Shown: positions 1 through 6,610, counted from the stretch's first letter. The stretch: 11,464 nt of DNA from CAWBRT01 sp049519595 (GCA_049519595.1 JBEKQP010000296.1:1-11464), one strand, 5' to 3'. Program-made: numbers and translations. Notes: generated by a model from the letters alone, not told the origin.

Positions 1-420
1 GACTGGAGTTGCGATCCCTCCAGCTACCGATGTGAGAAGGTATCCGTGAATGTCTCGGGAAACCAGTTCACCGCCTCTATCGACATCGGCGAGTTTCGAG
101 GCGCGCAACATAGATGTAACTCGCCTGATAAACACTGCACCTGGTCACTAACCGGCACTCTCGATGGCTTGGGGATACGCGGCGCCGCGACGCAATTTTC
201 GGTGCATGGCGATCCCAGCAATTGTGATTCGCCGGCTACCAGCCATGCCTTTGACGCAAAGCTCAGCGATGATGGCCAGCGCCTGACCATCCGCACCGAA
301 ATCACGTACTATAGCGGGATTCCTGGAAAAACCAGCTCGAAAGAAAAGCCGGTTTGCCAAGAAGTTCGCTTCGGCAGAGTGGAATCTGTGTTGATGACCT
401 TGAAGAGAAGCGGGCAGTAG
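1..420 (+). CDS. Hypothetical cysteine-rich protein, 5' end cut off by the window edge
   Basis: The frame is open from base 1 to a TAG at 418-420, so this is probably the C-terminal 139 residues of a longer gene. A GTG at 46 is an internal candidate start, but the upstream codons (DWSCDPSSYRCEKVS) continue the same composition and no ribosome binding site decides it. The visible part has at least six cysteines spread through it and alternating beta-type stretches (VSVNVSGNQFTASIDIG, GQRLTIRTEITYY), which would suit an exported, disulphide-bonded beta protein. This is an inference, because no signal peptide is in view. It converges on ruvA with a GC-rich hairpin between the two genes. I do not recognise the family. 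Confidence 0.5.
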   Translation, partial: DWSCDPSSYRCEKVSVNVSGNQFTASIDIGEFRGAQHRCNSPDKHCTWSLTGTLDGLGIRGAATQFSVHGDPSNCDSPATSHAFDAKLSDDGQRLTIRTEITYYSGIPGKTSSKEKPVCQEVRFGRVESVLMTLKRSGQ

Positions 421-452
421 GAGCTTTCTGATCCAGCGAGGCATTGTCGAGC

Positions 453-483
453 GCACCCCACTTGGCGGCTCCGAGCGGGGTGC
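453..483. terminator. Possible hairpin terminator between convergent genes
   Basis: GCACCCC at 453-459 can pair with GGGGTGC at 477-483 (7 bp, 17-base loop). It lies between the TAG of the left gene and the stop of ruvA, where a two-way terminator would be expected. Neither side has a T-run, so an intrinsic mechanism is doubtful. Confidence 0.35.
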
Positions 484-526
484 ATATCGGGAGCCCGCTT
501 GTTTCAGCGCATTTTTCAGCAGCCTG

Positions 527-1114
527 CTACCGCGTCAGCAGCTTCAGTGCCTCGCGGAAGATCTCATCAAAAGTTTTCTGCGCATCGTTCCCGGCAGCCT
601 TTTCAACGGCTTTTTCCGCCAGCGGGCGCTGGTAGCCTAAGTTGACCAGGGCCGAGAGTACGTCATCGGCGACGGCGTTCAGCGACGGCGGCGCAATCGC
701 CGCGGCCCGCAGTTCTTCGAGTTTTTCGCGCAGCTCCAGCACCATGCGTTCGGCGGTTTTCTTGCCGATACCGGGAACCTTGGTAAGCCGCGCTACGTCT
801 CCCGCGCGAATCGCGCCGATCAGGTCGCCCACCGGCATGCCGCTCAGGATGGTGACGGCCAGCTTTGGGCCGATGCCGCTGACGGTCATCAGCTTTTCGA
901 ACAGTCGTTTCTCCTCTGCGCGCAGAAAGCCGAATAGCGCTATCTGATCTTCACGCACGTGAGTGTGTATGTGCAGCGCGACCTCTTGCCCGGCTTCCGC
1001 CAGCTCGGAAAAGGTCGGCACCGTAATGGTGATCTCATAGCCCACGCCACCCACGTCGACGATGGCTTGGTTAGGATGCTTGATGAGCAGACGGCCGCGA
1101 AGGTGCGCAATCAT
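527..1114 (-). CDS. ruvA: Holliday junction branch migration protein RuvA
   Basis: RuvA binds four-way junctions as a tetramer and loads the RuvB motor during recombinational repair. The 195-residue product has the usual family length. It has the N-terminal OB fold (about 1-64, starting MIAHLRGRLL), two helix-hairpin-helix motifs (VSGIGPKLA at 78-86 and VPGIGKKTA at 113-121) and the flexible C-terminal RuvB-binding domain (about 148-195). The frame extends upstream to an ATG at 1141, but family members begin at MIAHLRG, and a -10-like TACAAT lies at 1122-1127, so the ATG at 1112-1114 is preferred. There is no Shine-Dalgarno sequence in front of it, and the message may be leaderless. ruvC and ruvB are not in this window. 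The gene seems to be transcribed alone from its own promoter. Confidence 0.96.
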   Translation of the reverse strand: MIAHLRGRLLIKHPNQAIVDVGGVGYEITITVPTFSELAEAGQEVALHIHTHVREDQIALFGFLRAEEKRLFEKLMTVSGIGPKLAVTILSGMPVGDLIGAIRAGDVARLTKVPGIGKKTAERMVLELREKLEELRAAAIAPPSLNAVADDVLSALVNLGYQRPLAEKAVEKAAGNDAQKTFDEIFREALKLLTR

Positions 1115-1121
1115 CGACTGC

Positions 1122-1144
1122 ATTGTAGACCAGTTTGGCAAAAG
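1122..1144 (-). promoter_or_regulatory. ruvA promoter element shared with the gene at 6143-6460
   Basis: Read on the - strand this is CTTTT followed by GCCAAACTGGTCTACAAT, ending 7 bases before the ruvA ATG. A 23-base copy with 20 identities lies in front of the membrane protein gene (6471-6493). The terminal TACAAT fits a sigma70 -10 hexamer, which would put the transcript start at or within a base or two of the ATG. The conserved GCCAAWCTGGTC just upstream is not a -35 hexamer at standard spacing, so it may be an activator or repressor site or an atypical promoter element. Confidence 0.5.
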
Positions 1145-1511
1145 CTATGCCCATGAACTTTGATCGCTCCGGGATACAGCCTTCGCGAGCGGCAACCGCC
1201 GCTTTTAGAGCAGTTCCCATGTTGGTGTATCGAATTCCCGTGAGGATGTCATGGCGACCGGAGCGCCGAGCCGCCGGTGGCCGGCGCAGTCAGACTGCGT
1301 ACCCGACATTGCATTCGTTAACAATTGGCTATTCGGGCGCGGAGTGGAGCCACCTTTTGTTTTCGGCAGCAGAAACAAAGGGTGGCTCGCCCACCCCGCC
1401 CCGCGCACCTAGGGCGCGCCTTGGGGACCCCGGCTCGACTTTGCTCGCCATGACAGTCTGATAGTCGGGATATTCCCAGCTCGGGAACTGGTCCAGCGTT
1501 CGTGGGGCGAT
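1145..1511. other. Gene-poor stretch behind ruvA
   Basis: No convincing gene lies in these 367 bases. Reading frames here are short and run into the hairpin repeat at 1349-1386. The right part (1387-1460) continues with GC-rich inverted segments (GGCGCGCC, GGGGACCCC) and ends in CTCGACTTTGCTCGCCATGACAG, whose CTCGAC and ATGACAG pieces resemble the ends of the repeat element at 5914-6035. The stretch probably holds a decayed dispersed repeat. Confidence 0.45.
1349..1386. repeat. Long hairpin (inverted repeat), likely dispersed repeat unit
   Basis: GCCACCTTTTGTTT at 1349-1362 is matched by AAACAAAGGGTGGC at 1373-1386: a 14-bp stem with one wobble pair and a 10-base loop. It lies in intergenic DNA next to other palindromic pieces. 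Without a genome I cannot count copies, so calling it a repeat family is an inference. Confidence 0.55.
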
Positions 1512-2113
1512 CTATTGCCGACGGCGGTAGAAGATGTTGAACTCAAATCCGGGGGGCGGAGGAAACAACTCGGCCACTTTGCGCAGTCGCTCGGCCATGG
1601 CATTAGGCACCAGCAACGGATAATCACCAACTCATGCGCGTCCAGGCTGGTCTCGCCCTTCACCTTTTCAAGCACTTGCTTCCAGGCAAGATCGCCGAAT
1701 TCCTGCGAGAAGCCGGCGTGCTCGACGAAGCTGTGCGCCACGTTAATGTAAAACTCAAAGGCTACGGAGAAGCGGTCGTCCATCAGCCGCGTGGAGATGA
1801 AGACGCACTCGGCGTCGCCCAGCGTGAGGTTGCGATGGCACACCGCCTGGTCGCTGAGTGCAACGTCGTAGCGGTCTGCGATCACTGTCTCATCGCCTTG
1901 AGCCACGGCGAGCGGCACAAAGTAGAAGGCTTTTTTTTGCAGGGCCGCCGCGGCCGCCTGGGGTACGCAGGCGATCATGCGCTCGGCATCGGAGCCCAGC
2001 AGGTTCGTCTGCCCGGTAACGGCATAGCAGATTCCGTTGGAAGCTTGCTGTACGGGGGAGATCCTGAGGATCTCTGCCGGCGAATGCGTCGTAGCGGTAA
2101 CAGTCTGTGTCAT
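1512..2113 (-). pseudogene. Hypothetical protein gene with a single -1 frameshift
   Basis: From the ATG at 2113 the reading frame gives about 162 plausible residues (MTQTVTATTHSPAEILRISP... KGETSLDAHEL). It then turns into low-quality sequence that runs on to 1409. Switching frame at about 1627-1628 gives a well-formed tail (GDYPLLVPNAMAERLRKVAE, then a PPPP run and FNIFYRRRQ) ending in TAG at 1512-1514. Adding one G in the GG at that point would give a clean 200-residue protein. Either the gene is freshly broken or one base was lost in sequencing or assembly. I do not recognise the family: there is no signal peptide or membrane segment, and it looks like a soluble alpha/beta protein. No clear Shine-Dalgarno sequence precedes the ATG. 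The neighbours are ruvA downstream and the Fic cassette upstream, all on the same strand. Confidence 0.6.
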
Positions 2114-2258
2114 TGGCTGGGAAATGGAAACCGGCGTTCCCGGCGAGCACGTTTGTTCCCGGCTCGGCGGTCCGCCCTAAAGTTCTATCGTAGCAGAAAC
2201 CTCAAGATGAGCCGCTGGCAAGATGAACATCGCCAGAGAACCGCAATCGGCTGGGTGC

Positions 2259-3305
2259 TCAGAGGAATAGATACTTTCCGAGGATCAAAAGGATTACGAC
2301 GGTGCCGATACCGCCAGTTACTGCGTACCCGAAAGCATGTTGCCGCGCGCCGGGCAATGGTATGCTTCCGCGTGAACTGGCATGTCCACCAAGCGAGGCA
2401 GCGGAGAATCCTCCTGAAAGCGCAAATATCATCACGATGATGAATTTAGCGCTCTCGGGAAGCTGGTGTCCCCCGATTTGAAGTAGCACAAGCGCCATAA
2501 GAAACGCGGTTGCTACGGCGCCGAATACGACGCCAACTTTCATCGAAAACGCCGGTGTATTTGACCCACTAGTATCCGGGCGCCGTTCAGTTGAAAACTG
2601 CGGTACAGACTTCGCCGCACGCGTCACGTCAGCTCGCCGCACTGACTTATCTCGGTCTAATGCCTCGACGACTTGGGCGGCCAGCAGGTCTTTCAGCAAC
2701 GACTCCATCGTGGATACGTCGATACGGCCTTGACCATATTCTCTGTCTGCGGCCTCAAGCGCGTCATAATATGGGTTTTTGTTCGCTGCTATTAGCTCGG
2801 GAATCGTCTTAACACCAGGAATCCGGAAGGCGAGCTTTGCACATAGAACATAGTATGAAACTGCCCGGGTTGTTCGACCATTCCCGTCAATGAACGGATG
2901 TATCCAGTTCAACCGCCACATAACGTAGGCAGCCAAGTGCACCGCTGGCTTAAATTCCCAGTTGTCATTGACATATTCACACATCTCATCTATGTAGCGC
3001 GGCACGTCCTGCCACGACGGTGGTTTGTGGGTGCTGTGCTGGATCCTCATTTCGACCTGCCGCCACCGGCCAGCTTCGGGTTCGATACGGTAAATCGAAA
3101 TTCTATTCAGATCTTCGATAACGTGAGGCCGGAGACGAAAACCTGTGGAGCCCTCGAGCGTCTTATCAATCAGCTCGAGCATTCTGTCGTACTGTAGGAG
3201 TGTGTTTTCCGCCTCCTGATGCGCCTTTTCACTCTCGCTCAGAGGCGGCAGAGCATCAGTGCGAACTGGGTTACTCTGCCGTTCTTTGTTCGGTGTGTCT
3301 GGCAT
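2259..3305 (-). CDS. Fic-domain protein with C-terminal membrane segments
   Basis: Fic proteins transfer AMP (or related groups) from a nucleotide to target hydroxyls. The active-site motif HPFIDGNGRTTR at residues 136-147 has every key residue: His136, Asp140, the GNGR anion hole and Arg147. The Fic core spans roughly 30-205. An odd feature is the C-terminus. After a polar linker (about 215-253) come three hydrophobic segments at about 255-278, 286-304 and 323-346, so the enzyme is probably membrane-anchored with the Fic domain in the cytoplasm. The start ATG lies 12 bases after the stop of the small antitoxin gene and has no good Shine-Dalgarno sequence, which suggests translational coupling. 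GC content looks lower than in the flanking genes, in keeping with acquisition. The N-terminal segment AEN at 32-34 lacks the Ser/Thr of a built-in inhibitory helix, so control most likely comes from the partner protein. Confidence 0.87.
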   Translation of the reverse strand: MPDTPNKERQSNPVRTDALPPLSESEKAHQEAENTLLQYDRMLELIDKTLEGSTGFRLRPHVIEDLNRISIYRIEPEAGRWRQVEMRIQHSTHKPPSWQDVPRYIDEMCEYVNDNWEFKPAVHLAAYVMWRLNWIHPFIDGNGRTTRAVSYYVLCAKLAFRIPGVKTIPELIAANKNPYYDALEAADREYGQGRIDVSTMESLLKDLLAAQVVEALDRDKSVRRADVTRAAKSVPQFSTERRPDTSGSNTPAFSMKVGVVFGAVATAFLMALVLLQIGGHQLPESAKFIIVMIFALSGGFSAASLGGHASSRGSIPLPGARQHAFGYAVTGGIGTVVILLILGKYLFL

Positions 3306-3317
3306 CAGGCAGGGGTG

Positions 3318-3497
3318 CTAACGCGGTTTCTGTGCCAATTCGTTAGCGACTTGATCCACGACTGCTCGAGTTACGGCATCATTCTCAATATTGGCGTTTC
3401 CGTATGCGAAGCTGCGCCGCTGCTGCTCCTGTTCCTCTGGTGTCATGCAAATTCGTCTCGCACTTTCAAGCATGATAGAAAACTCGTGCTCTGACAT
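3318..3497 (-). CDS. VbhA-like antitoxin of the Fic protein
   Basis: This 59-residue protein is encoded directly upstream of the Fic gene. Residues 19-43 (TPEEQEQQRRSFAYGNANIE and onward through NDAVTR) match the style of small VbhA-type antitoxins, which insert an inhibitory helix with a [S/T]xxxE[G/N] motif into the Fic active site. Here the motif reads NxxxEN (Asn34 to Glu38-Asn39): the inhibitory Glu is kept and the usual Ser/Thr is replaced by Asn. A longer frame starts at 3536, but the ATG at 3495-3497 has a strong GAGGAGAGG just upstream and is chosen. The two genes look like one operon with the antitoxin first, as in class I Fic systems. The upstream 200 bases (3498-3698) hold its promoter and the thrS downstream region, with no confident hexamers or terminator. 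Confidence 0.77.
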   Translation of the reverse strand: MSEHEFSIMLESARRICMTPEEQEQQRRSFAYGNANIENDAVTRAVVDQVANELAQKPR

Positions 3498-3698
3498 GGC
3501 CCTCTCCTCTACGGAATCAAGTCGCAACCTTATCACAAATCAAACCTCCGGGCGAACGAAAGGAATTTCTATTCTTGGTTCCAAACGTGCTTGCGCCACC
3601 TACCCTCATTACTCTGATGCCAGCGCCCGCGCAAAAGTTATTTTCAATTTAGATACCAAGTACCAGAAGCTGAAAGCAGTTAGCATCTCGATCAACCT

Positions 3699-5672
3699 TC
3701 ACTCCAGCCCGGGGCTGCGGGTTTCCTTCAGCCGTTTCACCCGGGCAACAAAGTCGGCCGTCGCCATCGAGCCCTCCGCCTTCTCCTGGCCGCGCACGCG
3801 CACGTTGACCTCTCCGCTCGCCTGCTCCTTGTCGCCGACTACCAGGATGAACGGAACCTTTTGCATCGCGTGCTCGCGGATTTTAGCGTTCATCTTTTCG
3901 TTGCGGGCGTCGACCTCCACGCGCGCGCCGATCGCCTTCAGCTCCGCGCGCACCTTGTTGGCATAATCGACGTGGCGCTCGGCAATGGGCACGATCTCTA
4001 CCTGCGTCGGCGAGAGCCACAGCGGAAACGCGCCGGCATAGTGCTCGATGAGCACGCCGAAGAAGCGCTCGACCGAGCCGTAAAGCGCGCGATGCACCAT
4101 CAGGGGCTGGTGGCGCTGCCCATCCTCGCCAACGTATTCGAGCCCGAAGCGCTGCGGCAGCGTGAAATCGAACTGCACGGTCGAGAGCTGCCAGAGGCGC
4201 CCGATTGCGTCCACCAGCTTGACGTCGATCTTCGGGCCATAGAATGCAGCTTCTCCGGGCATGAACTTGTATGGAATGCCTCGACCCTCGAGCACCTCTT
4301 TCAGCGAGGTCTGAGCCAACTCCCATTGGGCATCGGTGCCGATATACGACTTGCGGTCATTCGGATCCCACGCCGACAACTCTACCTTGAACTCCTCGAA
4401 TCCGTAGGCGTGCAGCACGGCGATGGCAAAGTCGAGGCACCCGGCAATCTCGTCCTTGATCTGGTCCGGAGCACAGAAGATATGCGCATCATCCTGGGTA
4501 AAGCCACGCACGCGCATGAGGCCATGCATTACGCCGGAGCGTTCGTAGCGATAGACAGTACCAAGCTCACCCAATCGCATCGGCAAGTCGCGATAAGAGC
4601 GCAACTGGTCGCGGTAGATCAGGATATGCCCGGGACAGTTCATCGGCTTTAGCATGTACTCGGCGTCGTCCAACTTCATCGCCGTAAAGAAATTCTCCGC
4701 GTAATAGCCGGCGTGACCGCTCGTTTTCCAGAGGTCCATGCGCGCGACATGCGGAGTCACAACCAGCGAGTAGCCCCTCTTCAGGTACTCCTCGCGCATC
4801 CAGTCTTCCATCTCCTTGCGAATGATGCCGCCCTTGGGATGCCAGAAGATGAGCCCTGGTCCCGCGAGTTCCTGGATTGAAAACAGGTCGAGTTGCTTGC
4901 CGAGCACGCGATGGTCGCGCCGCTTGGCTTCCTCGATCTTGTGCATGTGCTCTTCAAGATCCTTCTTGCTGAAGAAAGCGGTCCCGTAGATGCGCTGCAG
5001 TTGCGGATTTTCTTCCTTGCCGAGCCAGTAGGCACCGGCAATGCTCAGCAACTTGAAGGCCTTGATCTTGCCGGTCGAGGGAATGTGCGGGCCGCGGCAG
5101 AAGTCGACAAACTTGCCGGTCTTGTAAAGCGAAATCTTCTCGTCGGGCTTGGTGAATTCTTCGATGAAGTGGCACTTCATGAAATCGCCTTCGGCCTTGA
5201 AGCGAGTCAAGCCTTCCTCACGCGGCAGAAACTCGCGCGCGTAGGGCTCGTTGCGCTGCACGATCTCCTGCATCTTCTTTTCGATCTTCTCCAGGTCCTC
5301 GGGCGTAAAAGGGGTGGGTCGATAGAAATCGTAGAAGAAGCCACTCTCAGTCGCAGGCCCATGCCCGAGTTTGGTCTCCGGAAAAAGTTCAAGCACGGCG
5401 GCAGCCATCAGATGCGCCGAAGAGTGCCGGTAAACCTGCAACGCCTCGGGGTCGCGATCGGTGAGCAGGCGCAGGCGGGTATCGCGCTCCAGCGGCCGGG
5501 TGAGATCGGTCAGATCGCCGTCTCCATCGCTTGGCTCGATCGGCGCGGTCCTTGCGACCAGCGCGGCATCGGCCAGCCGCGGCGAAATCGAGCGGGCGAT
5601 CTCCAGCGGAGTAGTGCCCTGAGGGACTTGCTGAACACTGCCATCGGGTAGCTGAACTTTAATATCGGACAT
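3699..5672 (-). CDS. thrS: Threonine--tRNA ligase
   Basis: The enzyme charges tRNA-Thr with threonine in the cytoplasm and hydrolyses misacylated Ser-tRNA-Thr. The 657-residue product is full length. The order is: TGS domain (about 1-65), editing domain with HSSAH (83-87) and the CRGPH site (192-196), class II catalytic core (about 260-550), and anticodon-binding domain (about 555-650). The zinc ligands that bind threonine are visible as Cys346 (MNCPGH), His397 (DDAHIF) and His527 (MVHRAL). Motif 2 (RYERSG-type, 375-380) is intact. The ATG at 5672 begins MSDIKVQLPDG, a normal TGS start, with a GGAG about 10 bases upstream. The gene is probably monocistronic behind a leader with a strong hairpin. 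The Fic cassette lies downstream. Confidence 0.98.
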   Translation of the reverse strand: MSDIKVQLPDGSVQQVPQGTTPLEIARSISPRLADAALVARTAPIEPSDGDGDLTDLTRPLERDTRLRLLTDRDPEALQVYRHSSAHLMAAAVLELFPETKLGHGPATESGFFYDFYRPTPFTPEDLEKIEKKMQEIVQRNEPYAREFLPREEGLTRFKAEGDFMKCHFIEEFTKPDEKISLYKTGKFVDFCRGPHIPSTGKIKAFKLLSIAGAYWLGKEENPQLQRIYGTAFFSKKDLEEHMHKIEEAKRRDHRVLGKQLDLFSIQELAGPGLIFWHPKGGIIRKEMEDWMREEYLKRGYSLVVTPHVARMDLWKTSGHAGYYAENFFTAMKLDDAEYMLKPMNCPGHILIYRDQLRSYRDLPMRLGELGTVYRYERSGVMHGLMRVRGFTQDDAHIFCAPDQIKDEIAGCLDFAIAVLHAYGFEEFKVELSAWDPNDRKSYIGTDAQWELAQTSLKEVLEGRGIPYKFMPGEAAFYGPKIDVKLVDAIGRLWQLSTVQFDFTLPQRFGLEYVGEDGQRHQPLMVHRALYGSVERFFGVLIEHYAGAFPLWLSPTQVEIVPIAERHVDYANKVRAELKAIGARVEVDARNEKMNAKIREHAMQKVPFILVVGDKEQASGEVNVRVRGQEKAEGSMATADFVARVKRLKETRSPGLE

Positions 5673-5696
5673 AATTCTTCGGCTCCGGCTGCGTCT

Positions 5697-5727
5697 CCCG
5701 ACAAGCGCTTGATTTGCGCTGGTCGGG
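5697..5727 (-). promoter_or_regulatory. Hairpin in the thrS leader
   Basis: CCCGAC (5697-5702) pairs with GTCGGG (5722-5727), and inside it AGCGC (5704-5708) pairs with GCGCT (5716-5720), separated by one A/G mismatch. The loop is 7 bases (AAATCAA on the transcript). It ends 24 bases upstream of the thrS ATG. A 5-bp stem with a 7-base loop recalls an anticodon arm, as in the E. coli thrS operator, but the loop has no Thr anticodon (NGU), so that mechanism is not supported. It could still act on ribosome access or mRNA stability. Confidence 0.4.
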
Positions 5728-5913
5728 GCTGGCTCGCGCCTACAATGCGCGACCCATGGAAATGAATCGAAAACTTGAGTTTAAAGATTGCGGCGAGCAG
5801 AATCAAACTCCAACTGCGGAGTGGCCTTGCCGCTCGGTCGGCGCAAGCGTAGTGCGTCACATTCAAAAGCACGTAAGAGCACACGATGTGCAACGGAAAA
5901 TCCAATGTCAAAG

Positions 5914-6035
5914 TGTCACCCTGAGCGAGCGCAGCGAGTCGAAGGGGCCCTCTTGGACCGCGTCTCTTTAAGGTTCTATAGGGGTGTTTCGACTCCACGC
6001 GCCCAGAACCGGGGCGCGTTCCGCTCAACATGACA
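5914..6035. repeat. Inverted-repeat element of about 122 bp
   Basis: The outer ends TGTCACCCTGAGCG (5914-5927) and CGCTCAACATGACA (6022-6035) are inverted copies (11 of 14). Inner GAGTCGAA (5936-5943) pairs exactly with TTCGACTC (5988-5995). A further 8-bp hairpin, ACGCGCCC / GGGCGCGT, lies at 5997-6019. Elements with 'gtc-cctgagcgagcg-cagcgagtcgaagg' ends are common dispersed intergenic repeats in several bacterial phyla. It carries no transposase and sits in the gap upstream of thrS. The flanking gap (5728-5913) shows no convincing gene. Confidence 0.65.
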
Positions 6036-6055
6036 GCGAGATAACTGCTCATCTG

Positions 6056-6201
6056 CTTGACGCACTACGCTAGTCTGTGGGCGTGCGGGTGCGGGCGCTC
6101 ACCGCGTCTTTCACGCCGCGAAAGACATCTTGACGCACTACGCTAGTCTGTGGGCGTGCGGGTGCGGGCGCTCACCGCGTCTTTCACGCCGCGAAAGACA
6201 T
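6056..6201. repeat. Perfect 73-bp tandem duplication (two copies)
   Basis: Bases 6056-6128 and 6129-6201 are identical, and the match breaks at both outer borders (G/T before, C/T after). The right copy holds the last codons and the TAG of the - strand membrane protein. The left copy lies wholly after that stop. Since 73 is not a multiple of 3, the extra copy is out of frame and untranslated. Confidence 0.95.
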
Positions 6202-6460
6202 TCCACACGAAAGCGCACGAGCCACTCGCCAGCGCCAGCGGAATCGCTACATGGCGGTAAGCTTGCGTCATGTCGGGTTGCACATTGTGCACGGCTGCCA
6301 GCACAACCGTCGCTACGATTCCGACCAGCAGGCCCACGCCCATGCCCAGCGCGGTAAACAAAACTGTGAGCAGCACCGTTCGAAATGAAACCATGATGAA
6401 GCGCACGTACCATCTTGGAGCGGGGCGAGCTGGCGTACGATTCTCCACTTGCAGTGCCAT
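6143..6460 (-). CDS. Small two-helix membrane protein, function unknown
   Basis: The 105-residue product has a positively charged N-terminus (ENRTPARPAPRWYVR), a long hydrophobic segment at about 24-57 (VLLTVLFTALGMGVGLLVGI and onward), a short polar loop with NVQPDMTQAYRH, a second helix at about 70-90, and a basic tail (KDAVSARTRTPTD). I do not recognise the family. The gene-like character rests on its clean membrane pattern and on the promoter element in front of its ATG, which closely matches that of ruvA. The 5' untranslated region would be only a few bases, with no Shine-Dalgarno sequence. It is transcribed away from tilS. The last codons and stop lie in the right copy of a 73-bp tandem duplication, so an intact second stop region follows. 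Confidence 0.68.
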   Translation of the reverse strand: MALQVENRTPARPAPRWYVRFIMVSFRTVLLTVLFTALGMGVGLLVGIVATVVLAAVHNVQPDMTQAYRHVAIPLALASGSCAFVWNVFRGVKDAVSARTRTPTD

Positions 6461-6470
6461 AACGATGACA

Positions 6471-6493
6471 ATTTTAGACCAGATTGGCGAAAG
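6471..6493 (-). promoter_or_regulatory. Promoter element of the small membrane protein gene
   Basis: Read on the - strand this is CTTTC followed by GCCAATCTGGTCTAAAAT, ending 10 bases before the ATG at 6460. It matches the ruvA element at 1122-1144 in 20 of 23 positions, differing only at positions 5, 11 and 20. TAAAAT (6471-6476) fits a -10 hexamer. The element also sits in the divergent spacer with tilS, so a factor bound here could influence both genes. Confidence 0.5.
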
Positions 6494-6610
6494 GTGCGGT
6501 CGTCAAAGCCGAGGTTAACGCGTAATACACTCATTCCTAAACGACCCTGACCAGATCTGCCGCCTCAGCGATGCTTCGCCTTCCCGTGCGGATGGATTTA
6601 CCATGGAGGC

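Noticed and set aside
1076..1222. A - strand frame starting MGTALKAAVAAREGC that overlaps the ruvA start in another frame
   Set aside because: It is about 48 codons, lacks a Shine-Dalgarno sequence, and its most gene-like part covers the shared promoter element, whose other copy at 6471 is not in a comparable frame.
1135..1461. A 108-codon + strand frame behind ruvA
   Set aside because: It overlaps the ruvA promoter and reads through the hairpin repeat, with low-complexity Arg/Pro/Gly content and no homology style.
1634..2440. A 268-codon + strand frame
   Set aside because: It lies antisense to the hypothetical gene and the 3' end of the Fic gene, with Arg/His-rich shadow composition.
3861..5651. 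Long + strand frames opposite thrS (263 and 252 codons)
   Set aside because: They are antisense shadows of a high-GC gene whose own translation is unmistakably ThrS.
5704..5720. Anticodon-arm mimic in the thrS leader
   Set aside because: The stem and loop sizes fit, but the loop AAATCAA has no threonine anticodon.
5714..5971. A + strand frame upstream of thrS with TACAAT ahead of an ATG at 5757
   Set aside because: It runs into the inverted-repeat element and has no conserved-looking protein sequence; the TACAAT may be chance.
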